A stretch of DNA of 64,000 bases from Phellopilus nigrolimitatus (GCA_021029095.1 JAJOHG010000009.1:930001-994000), one strand, 5' to 3'. Positions 12,173-26,321 are shown, counted from the stretch's first letter. The notes: generated by a model from the letters alone, not told the origin. A program made the numbers and translations.

Positions 12173-12542
12173 GGCAGGATAGAATGCGTACCGTCCAAGA
12201 GCTCTTTTGAGAGATTGGAAGCGACGAGGGTGGCGACGACAGCAGCAACGTTCTTAGCGGCAGCGACAGCGACGACAGCGACGACGACGACGAGCACTTC
12301 ATCTTCGACAAATTCAAGCGACGCGACCCGTGATGTGACACTGAAGTGACGCTCCTAATGGAGCACAGCCTCCTACTTTTGTGTGGCCGACGCGTCCGAC
12401 CGTCTGGCAGAGTTTACACGACGACGAAGCGACGACGACGACGACAACAACCGCCACTTCCGCATGAGCCGACAAAGTCACAGCACTGTAGTCGACTCGT
12501 TCGGCTTTGTCGACTTTCTAAAATATCTGTGACCGAATATCA
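12173..12542. other. divergent promoter region with GAC-rich repeats
   Basis: 370 bp between two divergent starts (DUF2433 protein and Med13). It holds two purine/pyrimidine-biased imperfect GAC/ACG repeats, about 12,270-12,296 and 12,419-12,451. No gene; any small frame here is low-complexity. Confidence 0.45.
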
Positions 12543-15500
12543 ATGACTTCTAAGGCGAGCTCTAAACGAGCTTCACCCACTGTCTCCACCTCATCTGCGC
12601 AACTCATTCCGGCCGTGCAACAAATATCTCTTGAATCTCACATTTTTGCTTCCCGAATTACCCTCCCTACAAACTTCTCAATCGTTTTCGCCCAGTTAAC
12701 ACCGCTTCAATCTTCCCAAAGCCACCAGGAAATTGACCATGCTCGGAGGGCCATATTTGAAAGTAATTCAGGGCGCGTGGTGGAGGAAAGCCTCCTGTCC
12801 CATTCCCAAATATCCAGCGATGTCTCTACTCTGTGGGTATTTGCTATTGAGTCTGATAGCTCTAGGAAAGATGGCGACGCGGCATTCCTCTCGCGACTTG
12901 AAGCCTTGAACATCCAGGGATTGATTAGTGAGTGACGCTTCATTCAAGTATTTTAGAAAACTACTAATCTATTCGCAAAACTCTCTTAATAGAGACTGGC
13001 ATGGATCGATTCTTCTATCACGATCTTTATCCATGCTGCTTTGCTTGTTCTATGCAACGAAATCCCTGTCCGACTTGTCTTCAACCTTCGTCCGTTACGT
13101 CTCTACCTATTTCGTTCCCTTCGTCTCAGTCTCGGATACTATCGGATGGTCCGCAGTCTGCTTCTCGTGAACCCACACCTGCTTTTTCTCCAGCCCCCAG
13201 TCATTCTCTTTCAAAAGCTCGTCTCTCTACAGCCTGTCATCTTCCTCGGCGGCCTCTCCGTCAGCCTTACACTTTCTTTTTGAGTGCAGTGCAGAATCGG
13301 GTCATCAACGATATGTGCGAGCGTGCGATGAGATCAGGAAGGGTTGCGCGAAGACTACGGGGTGGCGTCCTTTGGGGCCTTTCTAGCTCAACAAATAACT
13401 GGGGCGATGGCTGGGATCAACATGGGAAAACTCGGTTCGCGGCATCAATTCTATAGATCCTTACTTCAAACTTACAGATTCATATTTCTTAGACCTCTTT
13501 CATTCTGTCAGATTGAAGTGACGCTGTTCCCCTCGGGTTTGTTAGTCCAACCTAGGTTTCATCCGACTCATTTTTTGCCTTTCCTCCCCTCATCGCTTCA
13601 ACTTCCTGGAACCCCAATCAATCTTCTTCCTTTCTCGACGCCTGCATACTACCTGAACATGTATTCTGGTCCGACTTCGACTCTTGTCAAACAGTTCCAA
13701 GCCAGTCTCATCGGCTTGGGTGCGGGTGACTTATCGTCTCCCAGTGGTTCAATGCGAAACTTGACTGAATCTGGAACCTCTACGCAGTTTGTCATTGCAT
13801 GGGTGAGCGTACAGAATAAGCAAGGCGAAGAGAAGGGCATGATGGTAATTTGGCCCGCTGCTCTTTGTCTTTCACTGCTATCGGCACCCGAAAGCGATAA
13901 GCCGGGCAACAACATCCTTTTCGCGTGCAATCGCAAACCGTTGTCATATATTCCGGAGCTCCCTATTGCACTCCAGGCATCACCAGTCCCCGTGCCTGCA
14001 ACTGTTCCAATGCAGCAGCGCGCTGTCTCTCCACATGATTCTCTTTTTTCACCTCTTTTCACGCCAGGCGGACCCATGTCCGCTTCGCGCGAGGCATCTC
14101 CGGGCGCCCCTTTCCAAACACACCTTGCAAATCTTGTCAAGGCCAATCGCCCATCCCTAAGCAAAGCAGCACGGTCTTTCTCTTCGGAGGCGACGCAGGC
14201 TTTTCGTTCCCTCACCGTGTCTCACCTTCCTCCGCGTGATATTCGCAAGGTGACGGCTGGCGTCGGCAAGTATGTGGACTTCGTGGCAAAAGAGCGCGAA
14301 CGTGAAAGAGAACGTATCAAAAAGGAGAGGGAGGCCGTTGTTCTCGGACAAGGAGCGAAAATGACAGATAGTTCATTCGTCACGGAAGCCGAGCTTTCTG
14401 GCCTAGATTCTGGTGTATCGAGCTCCGCGCACTCAGTTTCAGAGCACATGTTCATGACTGAAACGGAGCCTACAACGCAAACATTACCGTCGATCACTGT
14501 GAACACCCATCCCCTTATAGTTCCTTCCTCGATACAAACGCCACATCCACTTGCCTCTCCTGTCCAACCAGCATACCCATCGCCTCCGGATGATTTAGTC
14601 AAACCAGATGATGACATGTCTGACCTCGAAGTGTTCGCCTCACAGATCGGAATGGATGGAATAGAGCAAGTATCTGCCGCGCCGACGGAGGCTTTCGAAC
14701 CATTTACCAACATGGATGAATTTATGATGGATCTCGGCATGGACTTCAGCTTGAATATTCCGCCCTCGACTGTTCACCAGGGCGGTCTGTCGTCCGAAAG
14801 TATTAAAGTGGACCTGGATTCATTGGGAGTGTTCACAGACGATGACTTCAGTTTTTTCGACGATCCCGTCCGCACTACTTCTGCAAGTTATGCCACAGGG
14901 GTTCCGCGAGTAGATCAGATCGCGATACAGCCACCCTGCGCGCTCAGTAGTGAGGAAGCACTCAGTTCGCTTGGAATCGCGCCGCTATTCGGAGATAGCT
15001 TCTTTACATCTATCCCCGGCACATCTGGGACTGCGTCGACGTCTAGTGTCGCTTCCTCATGGCCACATGCGAAATTAACTGACGGATTTGATGTCAAACC
15101 ATATAGTGTAGCTATGCCAGACGGCGCTTCAGCACCCGAGCTTATAAGCTCTTCCCCAGACAGGTTGAGCTCTTCCCCTTCTGGTCCTATTACTCCAGAT
15201 GTTACTTGGGCCTCCGATTTTGAAGCATACCGCCCTGACCTTAATCAGCCATTCTATCCGATCACATTCTCCAACAATTATCACTCGTCGGATAAGAAGT
15301 ACGCAATTGGGAAATTTTCGAGCTCTTTGATTGAAAGAGATATTGTTGAACACGAGTCTCCGTTCTCGTTGTATTGGAGGACAAAATATACTTCTGTAAC
15401 CGATCCCCGAGTCGCAGTTGTCAAGAAGCTCGCTGGGGTGAAACGGAAGATCGACATTCAGGGTGTTAGGACCGTAGCACAGTCTCCGGCCTGGAACAAT

Positions 15501-17852
15501 ACTACTGACGATGAAGTTTCAGTCGTCGACGATATGTCCGAACAGGATTCAGATGATCAATGCATGGATGACGAAGACGACTTGGCAGTAACTCGACCTT
15601 CGACTCCTCTTCCCGCTCATATCCCTCTAGGCCCAACGCTTATATCCACACAGTTCTCTCATTCACTTTTGCTTCCGTTATCGGTCAATTTGCGGCCTGC
15701 TGGTGCTGCCTTCACTGAAACAGACATACCATCACCGATTCCAAACCCTGTGCCAACACCAGTATCGCCCGCGGCGGTCTTGGGTCAGGCAAGTGAGAAG
15801 TCAAAGTCACTAGAAGCAACCGTACAGATTTTAGGTCGCGAAGTGGTGGAAAATTCTGTGTGGGCGTCCGCATGGCGGTCTAGTGCAGTAGATCAAGCAC
15901 CACCCTGGAAACAAGTTGATCAAATCGAGCAGACCGATAGTTCTTTCGATGGGAATAATTTTCTTTCGGCTTGTTGGTTGTGGGATACGATGACCATCGG
16001 GAGTATTTCTGACTTTGGTAAGTTAAGTTATTTTTACAATCCATCCTGCTTACTGACAAAAAAGTCAGCGTCACCTCGACCTTTATCTGTTAATTGCAGA
16101 GCCAAGGAGGATTCACTTTCGATGTTGCCGCTTGAACACCCCCTGTTTGCTGTTGGAAAGACTGGCGGAATAATTAATCTATCACCTCCAGCTCTTCGGT
16201 TCTGGGCAAAACTGGGGTTGACACCGCGAAGTGGACCAAAGGATGTCGTGGCTTTCGCCATGTTTCAGGATGACGAGGGGACACTCAGTCAAGCAGGAGA
16301 TTGGCTCAGTCGGGTATCTGCCATTTACACCGTGAGTCTAAAACGTACCTCACTCGGTGGAGTCAGACTTGAGTAACTTAACCTCTTCAGTCCAAAGGAT
16401 ACGGCTCACACGAACTTGGAAAAATTTGTACTTGCCCTAAGGACGGATTAATACCAATACAGTTTACTTCTTTTCGTAAATCTCTTAGTGAGTGATGTTT
16501 ATCTGTCATTTACAACTTGACTGAGAGATTATTCAGCTTCCGCTTTAAACTCAATTGAATTAACTGCCTCTACTCTATTATTTTATGTTGTCACGCCTGG
16601 GTCTGTTCTTTCACTAAGCTCTCCTCTTCTGCGACAAATATTTTCTGGTATGAAGCGGGCGCTCGTCGGTCACGAGAAGAAAGCGATTTATTTTCATTTT
16701 GTCCCGGAATTTCTTTTCAGCTCTGACGACGATGTTGCTACTGCGTCTAGTTTGGAGACGTTGGTTGATGGCGTCTATGACCGAATTCGCAGATCAGTCG
16801 ACAGGTTCATGTCCCGGCCGTTTTTCGCGTATGGTGAAGAGACGCGGAAACTCTTCGAAGCTCCTTCTTTTACCTTAGCCCGTGCACCTCATGTTGCTAC
16901 ATCCCTTTCCTTCCATCACCCACAAAGTAATTTGGGATCCCTGGACCGCCATACAATTCTACACGTTGGTTACAAGCTGTCGAAATGTGGGAAGTGGCTT
17001 GTTGCGGCATGCATTGACCAGAGAGGAGAAAGTCATGACTTGGCACTCTGGCTCATTCAGGACGAAACCGACCACAAACAGGCAATCTCTCTCGTGTGGA
17101 AATTTGCAAAGGAGTTCGCCAGGGGAGCAAATGTAGAATGGCGAATAGTCTTTGCGAAACTCGGTGTCATCGATGAGACTGAGCTGGAAGGTACGCGTTT
17201 GTTAGATTTGTTAGCATGCGATGAGGAATATCAATTGATTTTGACATCATCAGCCTGGGACACACTGTTGTCAGATGAATGTTTGTCTGATGAGCAGGAC
17301 ATTGCAATGCATATTTCCATTGCGAGCATCGAGGGCAACGCTGGATGGACGATTCTGGAACAGAAAACAAATAACCTGACGAAGCCGCACAATGCTCACG
17401 ACATCCATGGAAAAGATCAATTTTTTTCTACAACAATCGCCGCATACACTTTATCGACTTTCTTGCGGTGCCCTTTGCCATCAAAATGGGATGCGGATCT
17501 CGGAGCGCATCACAACCACATTCCAGATGATGACGATTCTATTCCGAGCAACGGTGACCGTCTCAGGCCACTACACACAGCTATCTTGGTCACGACTCCC
17601 TCAGACCCTGGGCACGCCTCAGCAAACGCTCAATACATCCACCTTCTTCAGACCGCCAGGTTCGCTTGCTCGGCACTCACAAAGACAGACGAAGAAACAT
17701 TCCGGGATATTTGTCGCAATTATCATGAATTAGCTGTTCTCACTAGGGCACGTTGGCAATTGCATGTCGACCCTGCTTTGCCGTACCATCTCGCAGCGCT
17801 ACAAGTTGTTGAGTCTACTTTGGAGCTGAGTGACGCAGTTCTTCTGGAATAA
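12543..17852 (+). CDS. MED13: Mediator kinase-module subunit Med13 (Srb9)
   Basis: Med13 ties the CDK8 kinase module to core Mediator in the nucleus. Start MTSKASSKRASPTVSTSS at 12543. The N-terminal Med13 region includes SRITLPTNFSIVFAQLTPL and, in the large exon, GTPINLLPFSTPAYYLNMYSGPTSTLVKQFQASLIGLG. A long disordered middle follows (about 13,970-15,870), acidic and Ser/Pro-rich. The C-terminal domain contains FWAKLGLTPRSGPKDVVAFAMF, SKGYGSHELGKI, LFYVVTPGSVLSLSSPLLRQIF and KKAIYFHFVPEFLF. It then reads TILHVGYKLSKCGKWLVAACIDQRGE, the most conserved Med13 signature, and ends in HYHELAVLTRARW-like sequence. About 1,700 residues. Splice sites between 12,935 and 13,440 are uncertain because two frames are open. 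Confidence 0.87.
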
Positions 17853-18033
17853 TATTCACGCTTTGAATGCCCATCCCCCACTTGTACAATAGTATCTCCC
17901 TTTCTCATTCCATCTTCTGTACACGCCACTCATTATCATTAGACAATCGCATGTTAGACGCAGCATCGTTATACGCATCACAATGTATCTGTAAATTACA
18001 CCCACCAGCATCAATAGTATTCTAAACTGTTCA

Positions 18034-19049
18034 TCACTGACTCTTTTTGTCTACACTGGATCCCTTTGGGGCATCAAGTCGTACACTGGACTGAATACTG
18101 GCTAATGCTTGAATGGCGAGCATGATAATCGGAACGAGGAGGAAGAAAGCAACGAGTAATGAGATAATCAAGCCGGGGGTAAGAAGCTGGTAGCGTTGCA
18201 AGATACCAACACTCGACGTGTCAGTTCCGTTGGAGGGAGCAAAGGAGAAAGGCAGATCGATGTTGTCTCCAGCTGGCTGTCGCTTGTCCACACCAGGCGA
18301 CTCAGAACCGGTGTAAACGAAGAGGTGGCTGGGAAAAGTAAGTTCTATCTCTGCGAAGGAACGATCCAACGATTCCTCTGGTTAAGATGTAGATGCATTG
18401 GTGCCAACGCTTTGCAAAAAAATGGTAGGGTAACCCACCGAGTTCAGACATAATATGCTTTCTCCATGGCCCCTCGACTGCAATTGATGGCAGTGCGATA
18501 TGCAGAACATGCTTCCTCGACGCATCGAGATTAAACTCGCCGTCTGTGCCGTGCCAATGAATACGGGAACCGCAGCGGTGTGCAAGAGCCCTCGCGGCAT
18601 CGGTAAGCAAGTCCGACGCGTGGCGACGACCATAAGAGACCTGTATTGACTTGTCGGCTTTCTTGAGTCGCGATGGTAGCGCCGACGAAGGCGAAAGCGA
18701 CTTCAGATCGTGTGCATGCAGCTGAGGAGGGGCCGTGTTTGATATACGATTCAGTTTTCAATGCATGGTAATAGGCGACGTACCCCGGGCTGGTCAATTA
18801 TGATCACCGCATCAAACCTGCATAATTCTTCATTGCTCAATAGCGAATCGATCTGCGGTTGTTCAGAACCAGAGAACGCGTCCACGAGAGCGTTCCTGTG
18901 ACAAAGTGAACTGTTCAGTCGCCACAGCCAAACGTGTCTCCAATGTCCAATACTCACTTATGTGTTGACCAGGCTACTAAAGGCGCAGAATCAGAGAATG
19001 CCCAAGACAAATGCAATAGCGCCGCTGCAATAAAGAGCTTCGTAAACAT
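18034..19049 (-). CDS. BIG1/VOA1-type ER membrane protein
   Basis: Similar to fungal Big1 (cell-wall beta-1,6-glucan) and Voa1/Ac45 (V-ATPase assembly in the ER); which role applies here is open. Start at 19049 gives a signal peptide, MFTKLFIAAALLHLSWAFS. A lumenal region follows (NALVDAFSGSEQPQIDSLL, FDAVIIIDQPG, RKHVLHIALPSI). One C-terminal membrane segment follows: RYQLLTPGLIISLLVAFFLLVPIIMLAIQAL, preceded by the RYQ-x-x-(T/S)PG junction typical of the VOA1 transmembrane domain. It ends in a short lysine-containing tail (SSVDKKSQ). Size, about 270-300 residues, fits BIG1. Several introns of about 50 nt. Converges with Med13. Confidence 0.78.
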
Positions 19050-19323
19050 TATTTGCTAGCAGAGTCGTTCTTCGTGCGCTCGCGGTGAGAGTAAGAATAA
19101 CTTATTATTACATATGTAACTCTACAAAATTTTCTCACGAATCAAACAAACACGACCGGGTCACATGACACAATTTGAAGGTTTTTCTCAAGTGAAATAC
19201 ATGTACGCGAACACAAATGCAATAAATAGCTTGGCGATAGCAAAAACAATCCTTGCAGTTTAGAGTAAGTAACAACATAATAACAATACATGCCATTGAT
19301 ACAAAATTTTGAGTACCCAATTT

Positions 19324-22300
19324 TCATAGCGCATCTTCAAACATTAATTTACGTGGCTTGCTGATCGGCGGAGGTGGTGTGACTAAAGCAGGCCTATGAA
19401 AGATCATAAGCATTATCCAGAGATGTAGATTTCTCCTCTTACATTGACGTTCCGCAGTTCGCCGCAGGGTTCCCCATGATGATACTTTCTGAGACTCCCA
19501 GGATGCTATCGGTCTTACCATACGCCGACGCGTCGAAGAGATGATCCGTTGTCTTTTCGAAGGATGCAAGCATCAATACGCTGTCTTTCATCTTTGCTAC
19601 ACCGAATCGTGTGATGCCCAAAATCTCGCCCTATGCAGCGTGAAAAAGGTCAGAGGAATCAAAGGATTGACATTTCGCCAGCTCATACCTTGTAAGTCAT
19701 GACGTCTCCGAGCAACATGACATGTCGAGGATCGATGCTCATGCCATGCTCCTTCATGATGAACTGGATTTCGTTGATGATAGTTCCTCGTGCTGCCTCA
19801 ATGCCGAGCACAGCCGCAGTTTCGATAATGTGGTTAGTAGTCGCTTGTTCGCCCACGATACCTGACAAGGATAGATTGTTAGACTCGTGCATAGAAATTC
19901 AAGTCGACAAGATTTTACCATCCGTAATCATGACTTTCTGAAGTCCGTAGCCTTCCACGAGCATTTCCTTTTCACCTTTCTTTCCCCTGTGATCATCCTT
20001 GTCCTTGATGTTTATAATCGCGCGCTGGATACTTTGTATGCCCTGCACACGACATTAGTTTGGGTTAGCAAGAATATTGTGGTAGGTAAAATAAAACCTG
20101 CCTTAACAACGACGAAAGGTAATACTCGACGAAGTTCTCTGAGCCTATAGAATTTATCTGGGCCATCGATGTAAATCCGTAGACGATTCTTGCGAGGAAT
20201 GACAATAATCGACTGGACCGTTTCTCAGGAAGTGCGCTCAAACATAGATCGATACAAATCTGTACCTCTTGTTTAACTTTGAGTTTTTTGGCAGCGACGA
20301 TTGCCCATTTTATATCGTCAAGAGTAAGTTCGAGCTTTGTCGCTATGTTAAAAATGCAATCTCTGATAGAGACTACGTTGCTTACCTGAAGCTTCTGGAC
20401 AGCAGCCATGTCGACGATGATTCCAATGTAAGTATACTCCGGAGCCCATGCTTCTTCTAGCACAGCTGCAACCTAAGGATAGATACATAAACGTTTGCCC
20501 ATAAAACCTGATGAACAAAACCGATGAACAAAATAGACGAACATCTCCAAGCAGAGTTTTCTCCAGACGTCCCTTGACGATACGAGCAGAAGCTTCGCTC
20601 GTGTTATTTGCAAGCCTGCAACTAATGATTGGCGTGCTGATCGTTTTCGAGGCGTTGATAATTTCTTTGATGCGCGGAACACCGAGCGTGATGTTCATGG
20701 AGGCGACGCCGGCGAAATGGAAAGTCTTGAGAGTCATTTGGGTGCCCGGCTCACCAATTGACTGGGCACCGACAGCACCAACAGTAGAGCCGGGCTCGAT
20801 CTTTGCCTTCAGATACTTAATACGGCACAGATCCAGGAAGCACTTGAGCTGGGCTTCTGTGACCTTTATCTTGTTGTCCACGATTTTTATATTCGCATCT
20901 GTAAGAAAGAGAGGAAATGGAGTGAGAATCAATGTCACGCGTAAAAGACATTGAAGGCAACGCGCACCAGAAACACCCATGGACAAATCCGTGTCTGCAT
21001 CCCATTCCTCTTCTTTCTCAAGAGCGTCAAACATACCGTGCTGTCTCCTCTGCTCCGCTAGGACAGAGACTGCATTGTCGAACATGAACTTATGCAACGA
21101 TGATATGTAAGCATCTGAGCATTCAGCCGTGAACTTTTTCGAGGTTAGCTCCTCGACCATGATCTCCGTGATTTCATAAGGCAATAGACCTCGGCCTCGT
21201 TGAGAGACAATAGCCTAGTAGCGGCTTCAGCACTTGAAAAAGGGGAATATGAACGGCTGCTTACCCGAGCATGATTCCAGGAACGTGAAAGCTCAACTGG
21301 CTGAGCGTCACCCTCGAGACAGCCAGGGTCCAGACCATCATCACCATACTGAAATTGAACCACCCCTCCTTCAGAGTTGCGCACCGACAGATCATACATA
21401 GTCGTCAAGTCTTCCAAAGCTTTCATCAGACGACGCGCCATGTAACCAGTTTCTGCAGTCTTCACAGCGGTATCAACCAGACCTTCACGACCAGAGATGG
21501 CGTGGAACAGAAACTCTGTAGGGAGGAGGCCAGTATAGAAGCTGTTGCGTACAAAACCTTTCGAAGGCGGCTCCTTGGACTTCTTCGGAAAATGAGGGAG
21601 AGAGCGGTCTTGGAAACCATCTGGGACACGCTTTCCCGCAATGATTTGCTGACCGACACACGCAACCATCTGACAGACGTTGATAGCAGAACCTTCGGGG
21701 CAGAGTAAGCCATACCACGCAAAAAAGATCTCAAAATAAGAGCTAACCTTTGGAACCACACGTAGCCATGATAAGCGGCGCATTATGACGGCTCAGCTCC
21801 TTCATACACAAGTCTCCGACTGTATCTCGGACCTTGGAAAGTACGCCGGATATCATGGCTTCCAACGTCTGCTCCTGGTCGCACCCAGGTTTATTTTCCA
21901 GCTTGCCCTTCTTCGCTTGCGCAATAAGATCGGTACAGGTTGCATATGCTGCCTCTACTAGTCTATCCTTGTTGGCAGAAAGAGTGGGACCCGGAATGAC
22001 ATCGTTGATACCAAGAGAGAATCCGACATTTGCTAGAAAACGATTGAGAAAAAATACGCAAGGAAAAATAGACCAAACTCACTGAGCCAGCGAGCACAGA
22101 GCTTCGCGACTCTGTTCATCGCCGCAGCTGCTTCGTCTGAACCGTAATCCCTCAATATGACACCGAAGATCGATCTCTTCTTTCCGCTACCAACAGTGGC
22201 CTTGTCCATTACACCGCACATGATCTCGCTGTTGATGACGACGAGATAGCCGTCATTCGGCGAAAGGTCAGGAGCGGGATTCATCCGAGGATAATTCGCT

Positions 22301-24622
22301 GCGTCAGGTTTCTGCTCCTTGTTGCATTTCGATTCTACGTTCACGAGGACGTTGCTAGCCTTGTTCGGACGCATAAGAACATTAAATATTTGTTTACCGG
22401 TCCACAGGCGCTGCGGTTTAAGAATAGTAGGTGGGGGTATGTCGATGTGAAGGTCCGCGTCCGCGAAGTAGGAGCATACTTGCGTAAATTGTCGGCGGTC
22501 AAAGAAGCGATCGCGTCGTGAAAGTAAAAATGAGGCTGTGATGAAATCCTGAATGGCTGCTATGACAGGTTCACCATTTCGCGGAGTGACGAGATTCAGT
22601 TTGATGTTCATGAGGGTCAGAGCTTCGGTGCGGGCTTCTTCAGTCTGCGGAACGTCTAAAATCATAGATTCTCAACGGGTGTACAGGGAAGCCGAGACAA
22701 CACTCACGGATGTTCATCTCGTCTCCGTCAAAATCAGCGCCGTATGGACCACAAACACATTCATTAAGACGAAACGATCGCCATGGTCTCACTTTGACCT
22801 GAAAAAAAGGTCAGCAACTATATCTCACAAATAAAAGAGGAATTTACTCTGTGGCACATGATAGAAAGCTGCAAAAATATAAAATTAGCAACGAGCACGT
22901 CTAAAGGTCCCTATGCCACGAACCCTATGCAAACTAGGTTGACGATTGAAGAGAACGACGTCCCCGTCAATAATATGCCGTTCCACAACATCGCCTATCC
23001 GCAAACTGTCCGCGATTGCATTCCGATTGCCGAACTTCAGGAACTTTTTGAAGCCGCTGCTCCCGGCCGTCACATAGTTCGCTCCAGGATGCAGATCGCA
23101 CCCATTCCTCACAGCGCGCCGTAGCATATCGAGGTTGTGGGACGTAACGCGTTCGGGATATGTCAGAATTTTTGCGATGCGCTCAGGGATAGCTACCTCA
23201 TCAATGCGCAGATTGGGATCAGGCGAGATGACTGTGCGTCCGGAAAAATCGACACGCTTGCCCGAGAGGTTACCGCGGAAGCGCCCCTGCTTGCCTTTCA
23301 GACGCTGGCAGAAGCCTCGTATAGGTTTTTGGGCCATCTGTATAGGGATACCAGGCGTCTCAGAGTTGATGTAGATTGCAACGCCAACTTGTAGGAAGTC
23401 CCATTGTTCCTAACGCGCAGTTCTAGTATCAATGTTTTTTCTCGAAAGAAAGAAAAATGAGATAGACAGAGCACTGACCATGAATTGCTGAGTCGGTGCT
23501 CCTTTTACTAGTCCCTGTTTTATGAGTGCGCTGGTAAAGACGATTTCTGTCAACTTGACAGTCAGATCATCTTCGTTGGAAGCGCCGTCTTGAGCAACTG
23601 ATGGTCGAATACAGACTGGCGGGACAGAAATATATTGCCAGATATATTCTTCTGGTCGCCCATGAGATGGGTTTAAGCCAAGAAGCTCGCAGTCCTGTAA
23701 AAGTTTTTTTACTCATAAAATTTCGGTTACAATTAGGTGCATATAGGGAACTAGTAACAGACCTCGTCTGATATTCTCTTGAACAAGTCCAGCACTTTCA
23801 GCGGGTTCAAGTCCTCGTGGACTGCCTTGCTGATATACATCGCAATCTCCTTCTGCGCCTCGACGGCAGACGAGAATGACTTCTTGAACTTTTCGAGCTC
23901 GTCGGCGGTCTTCTTCGCGCGGAACTTGTCGTGGATGATCTTGATCGCGCCGACTTTCTTCACCGCACCGTTAGTCGCAGAGCAATACGGACAGTACACG
24001 ACTTTGCGTGCCATGCCATTTACGGCCTTGATAAGTGCCATGCGCTGGATGTTTTCTAACTTGGGCCGTCGGAAGCGCTTAAGGTACGTGCGTCGCTCGG
24101 GCTCGTCGAGGAGGACGCGCGCACAGGTCTAAGCGAAATTTATGAAGATGGCTGCAGACGGGAAGGGGGACAAGATGTGCATACATACCTTGCAAATGCA
24201 TTGCAGGATCGAAATGATGTGCTTGAAGTATCCGATGTGGAAGACGGGCAATGCAAGCTTTATGTACGCATAGTGACCGACACAGTCCGCGGACGCCAGG
24301 CCGCACGTTTCGCAGAATGCGTTCTTCTCTGTCGTGCCCTGGTAAAAAATCATATTAGCAAGGAGAGCAGTCTAATTTACTTGAAAGCAATACTCACGAG
24401 ACGGCGATCCAAAACACCATCCTTCACGGGCATCCTGTCCACTGGCGTGTACAGGTCTCGATGCGTAACTTGGAACTCAGAGAGTTTGACGACATCCTGC
24501 GCCTTCAGTAGGCCGAATTGAATCTTCTTACTGATATATTATTTAACAAGTATGATGGAGCAGTAGACACTACACAACACTTACATGACTTTTGGCGCAT
24601 GGTGCGAGACGGTCTCCTTCAT
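19324..24622 (-). CDS. RPO31: RNA polymerase III largest subunit (Rpc1/Rpo31)
   Basis: Catalytic subunit that makes tRNA, 5S and other small RNAs in the nucleus. ATG 24622 ([13 protein letters not shown]) is chosen because an in-frame stop lies just upstream. Signatures in order: [21 protein letters not shown] zinc region, [16 protein letters not shown] (a Pol III type insertion), [64 protein letters not shown] (three catalytic aspartates), [18 protein letters not shown], and [25 protein letters not shown] (Pol III rather than Pol I or II). The trigger loop is [25 protein letters not shown], followed by [18 protein letters not shown]. No C-terminal heptad repeat, as expected. About a dozen or more introns. 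Odd: the residue before ADFDGD is Gly instead of the usual Asn. Confidence 0.93.
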
Positions 24623-24899
24623 AGCGGCTTCCTCAGCGTCCCCGAGCAGCACGAGCACCCCAGCCTATCACAAGATGTACAATCCCAGATGTCCCGAATA
24701 ACGCGACAGGTAATTGAGAATGCAGCAAAATTGTCGAAAGCTTGACTCAGGGACACGGATTCCGAGGTCGCGTCTGGAAATCCGTGGGAGTTGCTAATTT
24801 CGGAAAGACCACGTGCTCCACGTGCGCGTAAGCACTTGCGCGTCCCCAGTCAGAATCTACGTCTGCCTCAAGCTGCTTTCACTTTGAACTCGCGTCAAC

Positions 24900-26061
24900 A
24901 TGTCGCGAACATCATATGACAGGTATATACTCGAAATTCTCCCGTAGAAGAATATCTTGTCTCACAAAATCTGTCAGATACCTCACCGTCTTCTCGCCAG
25001 AGGGGCGTCTGTACCAAGTCGGTGCGTGACGCGCCGCGCGTTCTTTTGGTCTGCGGTCGTCGCCGCGCAGAAGGAGCCAATGCTAACGGGCTGAGGTGTT
25101 GCATTTCAGAATATGCATTCAAGGCGATCTCGGGCTCGGGCCATACGGCTATTGCAATAAGGGGGAAGGACACCAGTGTTGTCCTGACACAGAAGAAAGT
25201 GCCTGTGCGTAGGCTTGTCCTAGACTTCGCAAACATCTTGCTGATCTCAAATTGCAGGACAAGCTCCTCGATGCCTCTACCATCACCCACCTATTCTCTA
25301 TTACGCCCTCGATTGGATGCGTCATGACTGGACTCATTGGTGTGCTCTTCTCTGTTTCAAATGCATATATATAACCTGAACAAATGCGTGTACAAAGCCG
25401 ACGCTCGCGCACAGGTGATGCGCGCACGCAGCGAGGCTGCCGAATTCCGCCACAAATATGGCTACGAAATCAGCCCCGAGGCGCTCGCACGTCGGCTGGC
25501 GAATATCAACCAGGTGTACACACAACGCGCGGCCATGCGCCCGCTCGGGATCTGTGCGCAATTTCTCTATGGCAAGTTGGGAACCTGACTAAATTGAACT
25601 GACGCGGTATTTCTAGCGATGATCCTGATCGGGACGGACGAGGACTTTGGCCCCCAATGCTTCAAGCTGGACCCAGCAGGTTATTTCGTGGGTTTCCACG
25701 CGACCGCTGCAGGCCAAAAACAGCAGGAGGCGATGAACCACCTCGAAAAGAAGTGGAAGAAGCTGGATGGCGGAGCAGGTTCAGATGATCCCGTTCAGGC
25801 CGGCAAGACGTTAGGGAGGGCAGAGGCGATCGAGGTGCGTTAAGCGACATCTTGATTGCTGCAAGACTCCGACTTAATGATTGGCAGATGGCAATTGAAG
25901 CCATCTCGACAGTATACTCACAAGACTTCAAGGCGGGAGAGATCGAGATTGGTATTGTATCAACATCAGAGGAGGAAGACGAAAAGACACGGGGCAAGTG
26001 GCGGGTAATGAACGTGGCCGAAGTCGAGACGCATCTGTTGGCATATGCTGAAAAGGATTGA
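24900..26061 (+). CDS. SCL1: 20S proteasome subunit alpha1 (Scl1; PSMA6 in animals)
   Basis: Structural alpha-ring subunit of the 20S proteasome. Start ATG 24900, MSRTSYDR, then after a short intron [21 protein letters not shown], the alpha-subunit signature. Next come [122 protein letters not shown], and the end [11 protein letters not shown]. The order and wording match PSMA6/Scl1 rather than other alpha subunits. Seven or so short introns. It is divergent from the Pol III gene with 277 bp between starts, so the two housekeeping genes may share a promoter region. The protein appears full length. Confidence 0.93.
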
Positions 26062-26321
26062 GTCTTGTAGTAGTTTTTTTTTCCGTTAAATTGTATTCTG
26101 CATGGCTGAGACCGAGGAAATCGGGACGAGTAGAGCTCCGGTTGAACGGACTACGAAGTTTTTATGATATTTTCCGTTGGCTCCGAGGTAAGGGATAATG
26201 ATCTCAAATTTGACGCCCTCCTCCTATTCTTGAGCTGGTTGCAAAGCGAGTTGTGCTTTGATGTTCTCGTTAAGATATTCTAGCTAGAGTAGGTTCCTAA
26301 GTTACGAGACGAAATAGTGTG

